Under the pieces are notes generated by a model that saw nothing but the letters and a program-made list of their open reading frames with translations, was not told the DNA's origin and did no database searches. The position numbers and the translations under genes were made by a program. Shown one piece after another: positions 63,352 to 64,000 of a DNA stretch of 64,000 nucleotides (position 1 is the first letter of the stretch; each line of letters opens with the position of its first letter). The DNA is from CAVZCK01 sp963773735 (GTDB lineage: Bacteria; Pseudomonadota; Alphaproteobacteria; Rhizobiales; Rhodomicrobiaceae), in NCBI GenBank assembly GCA_963773735.1, contig CAVZCK010000021.1, forward strand, positions 620,001-684,000, in the 5' to 3' direction.

Positions 63352-63916
63352 ATGAACGCCAAAGCCAAGACGAACGCTGCGCGGCGGGGCTTTAGGCCCG
63401 CTGCCCAAAATTGGGTGCCGCGGCGTGCGCGGGCGAAAATGGTCGGAGAGCTGATCCCGGCCCTGATGCGGCCGACATTCGAGAAATTCGGCTTTCCTGC
63501 CGCAGCGATCCTCACCGACTGGGCAGCAATCGCTGGACCGGAATTTGCGGCTTTTACCGCGCCCGAGCGCCTCAAATGGCCTCGCTCCGCCCGATCGGCC
63601 GATGAAAACGCCGCCGAACCGGGCGCAACCTTGATCCTGCGCGTCAGCGGCGCCCATGCCCTCGAAGTGGAGCATCTTCGGCCGCTGCTCATTGAGCGTA
63701 TCAACGCCATGTTCGGCTATCGTGCCGTGTCCGACATCCGGATCGTCCAGGCGCCGTTGCCGCGGGCCAAGGCGGAGGTTCGTCCTGTCCCTCGCATCCG
63801 GATCGGGCGAACAGGACGCCCTCATCGGCGATCTGCCCGCAGACCGCCTCAAAGCTGCGCTCGCCCGCATGGCCGCCGGGATCAGGGCCAGACAAAGTGC
63901 CGCCAGCGCGTCTTAG
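63352..63916 (+). CDS. DUF721 (DciA-like) protein, one frame break
   Basis: The protein contains the DUF721 core MVGELIPALMRPTFEKFGFP, ILTDWAAIAGPEFAAFTAPE and LILRVSGAHALEVEHLRPLL. DciA members of the family assist loading of the replicative helicase; the long alphaproteobacterial variants are less studied. Near 63786 one extra base shifts the frame, and the end SGEQDALIGDLPADRLKAAL, ARMAAGIRARQ lies in the next frame, stopping at 63914-63916. The repaired length is about 187 aa. The next 84 bases to the window end hold no identifiable start. Confidence 0.85.
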
Positions 63917-64000
63917 ATGCCTGGCCTCACGCCATTTTCATCGGCATTGCGCTTCCTACGCTCGACAGCGGGGCGATCTCGTCCTATGTCATGCCTTGAC

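Overview
The window looks like chromosomal DNA of an alphaproteobacterium, most likely order Hyphomicrobiales (Rhizobiales). Base composition is G+C rich by eye. Gene neighbourhoods and lineage-restricted families support this: DivK, TrcR (DUF1013), RcdA (DUF1465), EipB (DUF1849), DUF2312, DUF1192, DUF1036, DUF3572, Omp25/31-type porins, and the blocks pyrB-pyrC-plsY-dprA-topA-rnr and thyA-folA-hflK-hflC-DUF2065-degP. I cannot place it to family. I see no rRNA, insertion sequence, prophage or CRISPR array.

Layout. 1-1.45 kb: two tandem Omp25/31-like outer-membrane proteins, both frame-broken. 1.7-5.4 kb: nuoABCD, with three extra genes (acidic protein, FlK-like hotdog thioesterase, 47-aa membrane peptide) between nuoC and nuoD, and no nuoE after nuoD. 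5.6-8.2 kb: a BKACE enzyme and a GNAT-nitrilase fusion. 8.3-12.6 kb: a palindromic repeat, a UbiH-type monooxygenase, a lipid A acyltransferase, a Kazal-type inhibitor and a UbiB kinase. 12.9-14.7 kb: a membrane-anchored patatin in lower-G+C DNA. 15-22 kb: oligoendopeptidase F, a bEBP-like regulator without GAFTGA, an L,D-transpeptidase and a DUF882 murein peptidase. 22-27 kb: DUF2312, formylglutamate amidohydrolase/DUF1244, glycerate kinase, DUF1036 and pyruvate kinase. 27-30 kb: TPR and Sel1 proteins, L36, tRNA-Val(GAC). 30-34 kb: an M50 protease, a MoaB/CinA-like protein and a heavily broken AidB-like dehydrogenase. 34-45 kb: pyrimidine synthesis, PlsY, DprA, TopA, RNase R, DUF983, NUDIX, L33. 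45.6-51.5 kb: DivK, DUF3572, ROK sugar kinase, EipB, RidA, GDPD, FemAB-like, HIT. 51.5-58.5 kb: DegP, DUF2065, HflC, HflK, DHFR, ThyA, a sulfotransferase fragment, TrcR. 58.7-64 kb: quinone oxidoreductase, DUF1192, a strong candidate small RNA, RcdA, L31, an ABC exporter and DUF721.

Most genes are housekeeping: respiration, envelope and periplasmic quality control, nucleotide metabolism, DNA topology, ribosomal proteins. Three components of the CtrA/cell-cycle circuitry (DivK, TrcR, RcdA) lie within about 15 kb. pleD, normally between divK and rpmG in this order, is absent from that position.

A window-wide feature is the number of single-base frame disruptions (more than 20) in genes that should be intact or essential, such as pyrB, rnr, hflC and dprA. 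Most behave as +1 insertions, which points to sequencing or assembly error more than biological decay, although the AidB-like gene is disrupted so often that true decay is possible. I report such genes over their full extent and give the approximate shift points.

The most interesting unexplained signal is a three-hairpin element at about 60118-60203. It displays a CCTCCTT (anti-Shine-Dalgarno) loop and ends in a textbook Rho-independent terminator, so it is a candidate trans-acting small RNA immediately upstream of rcdA.
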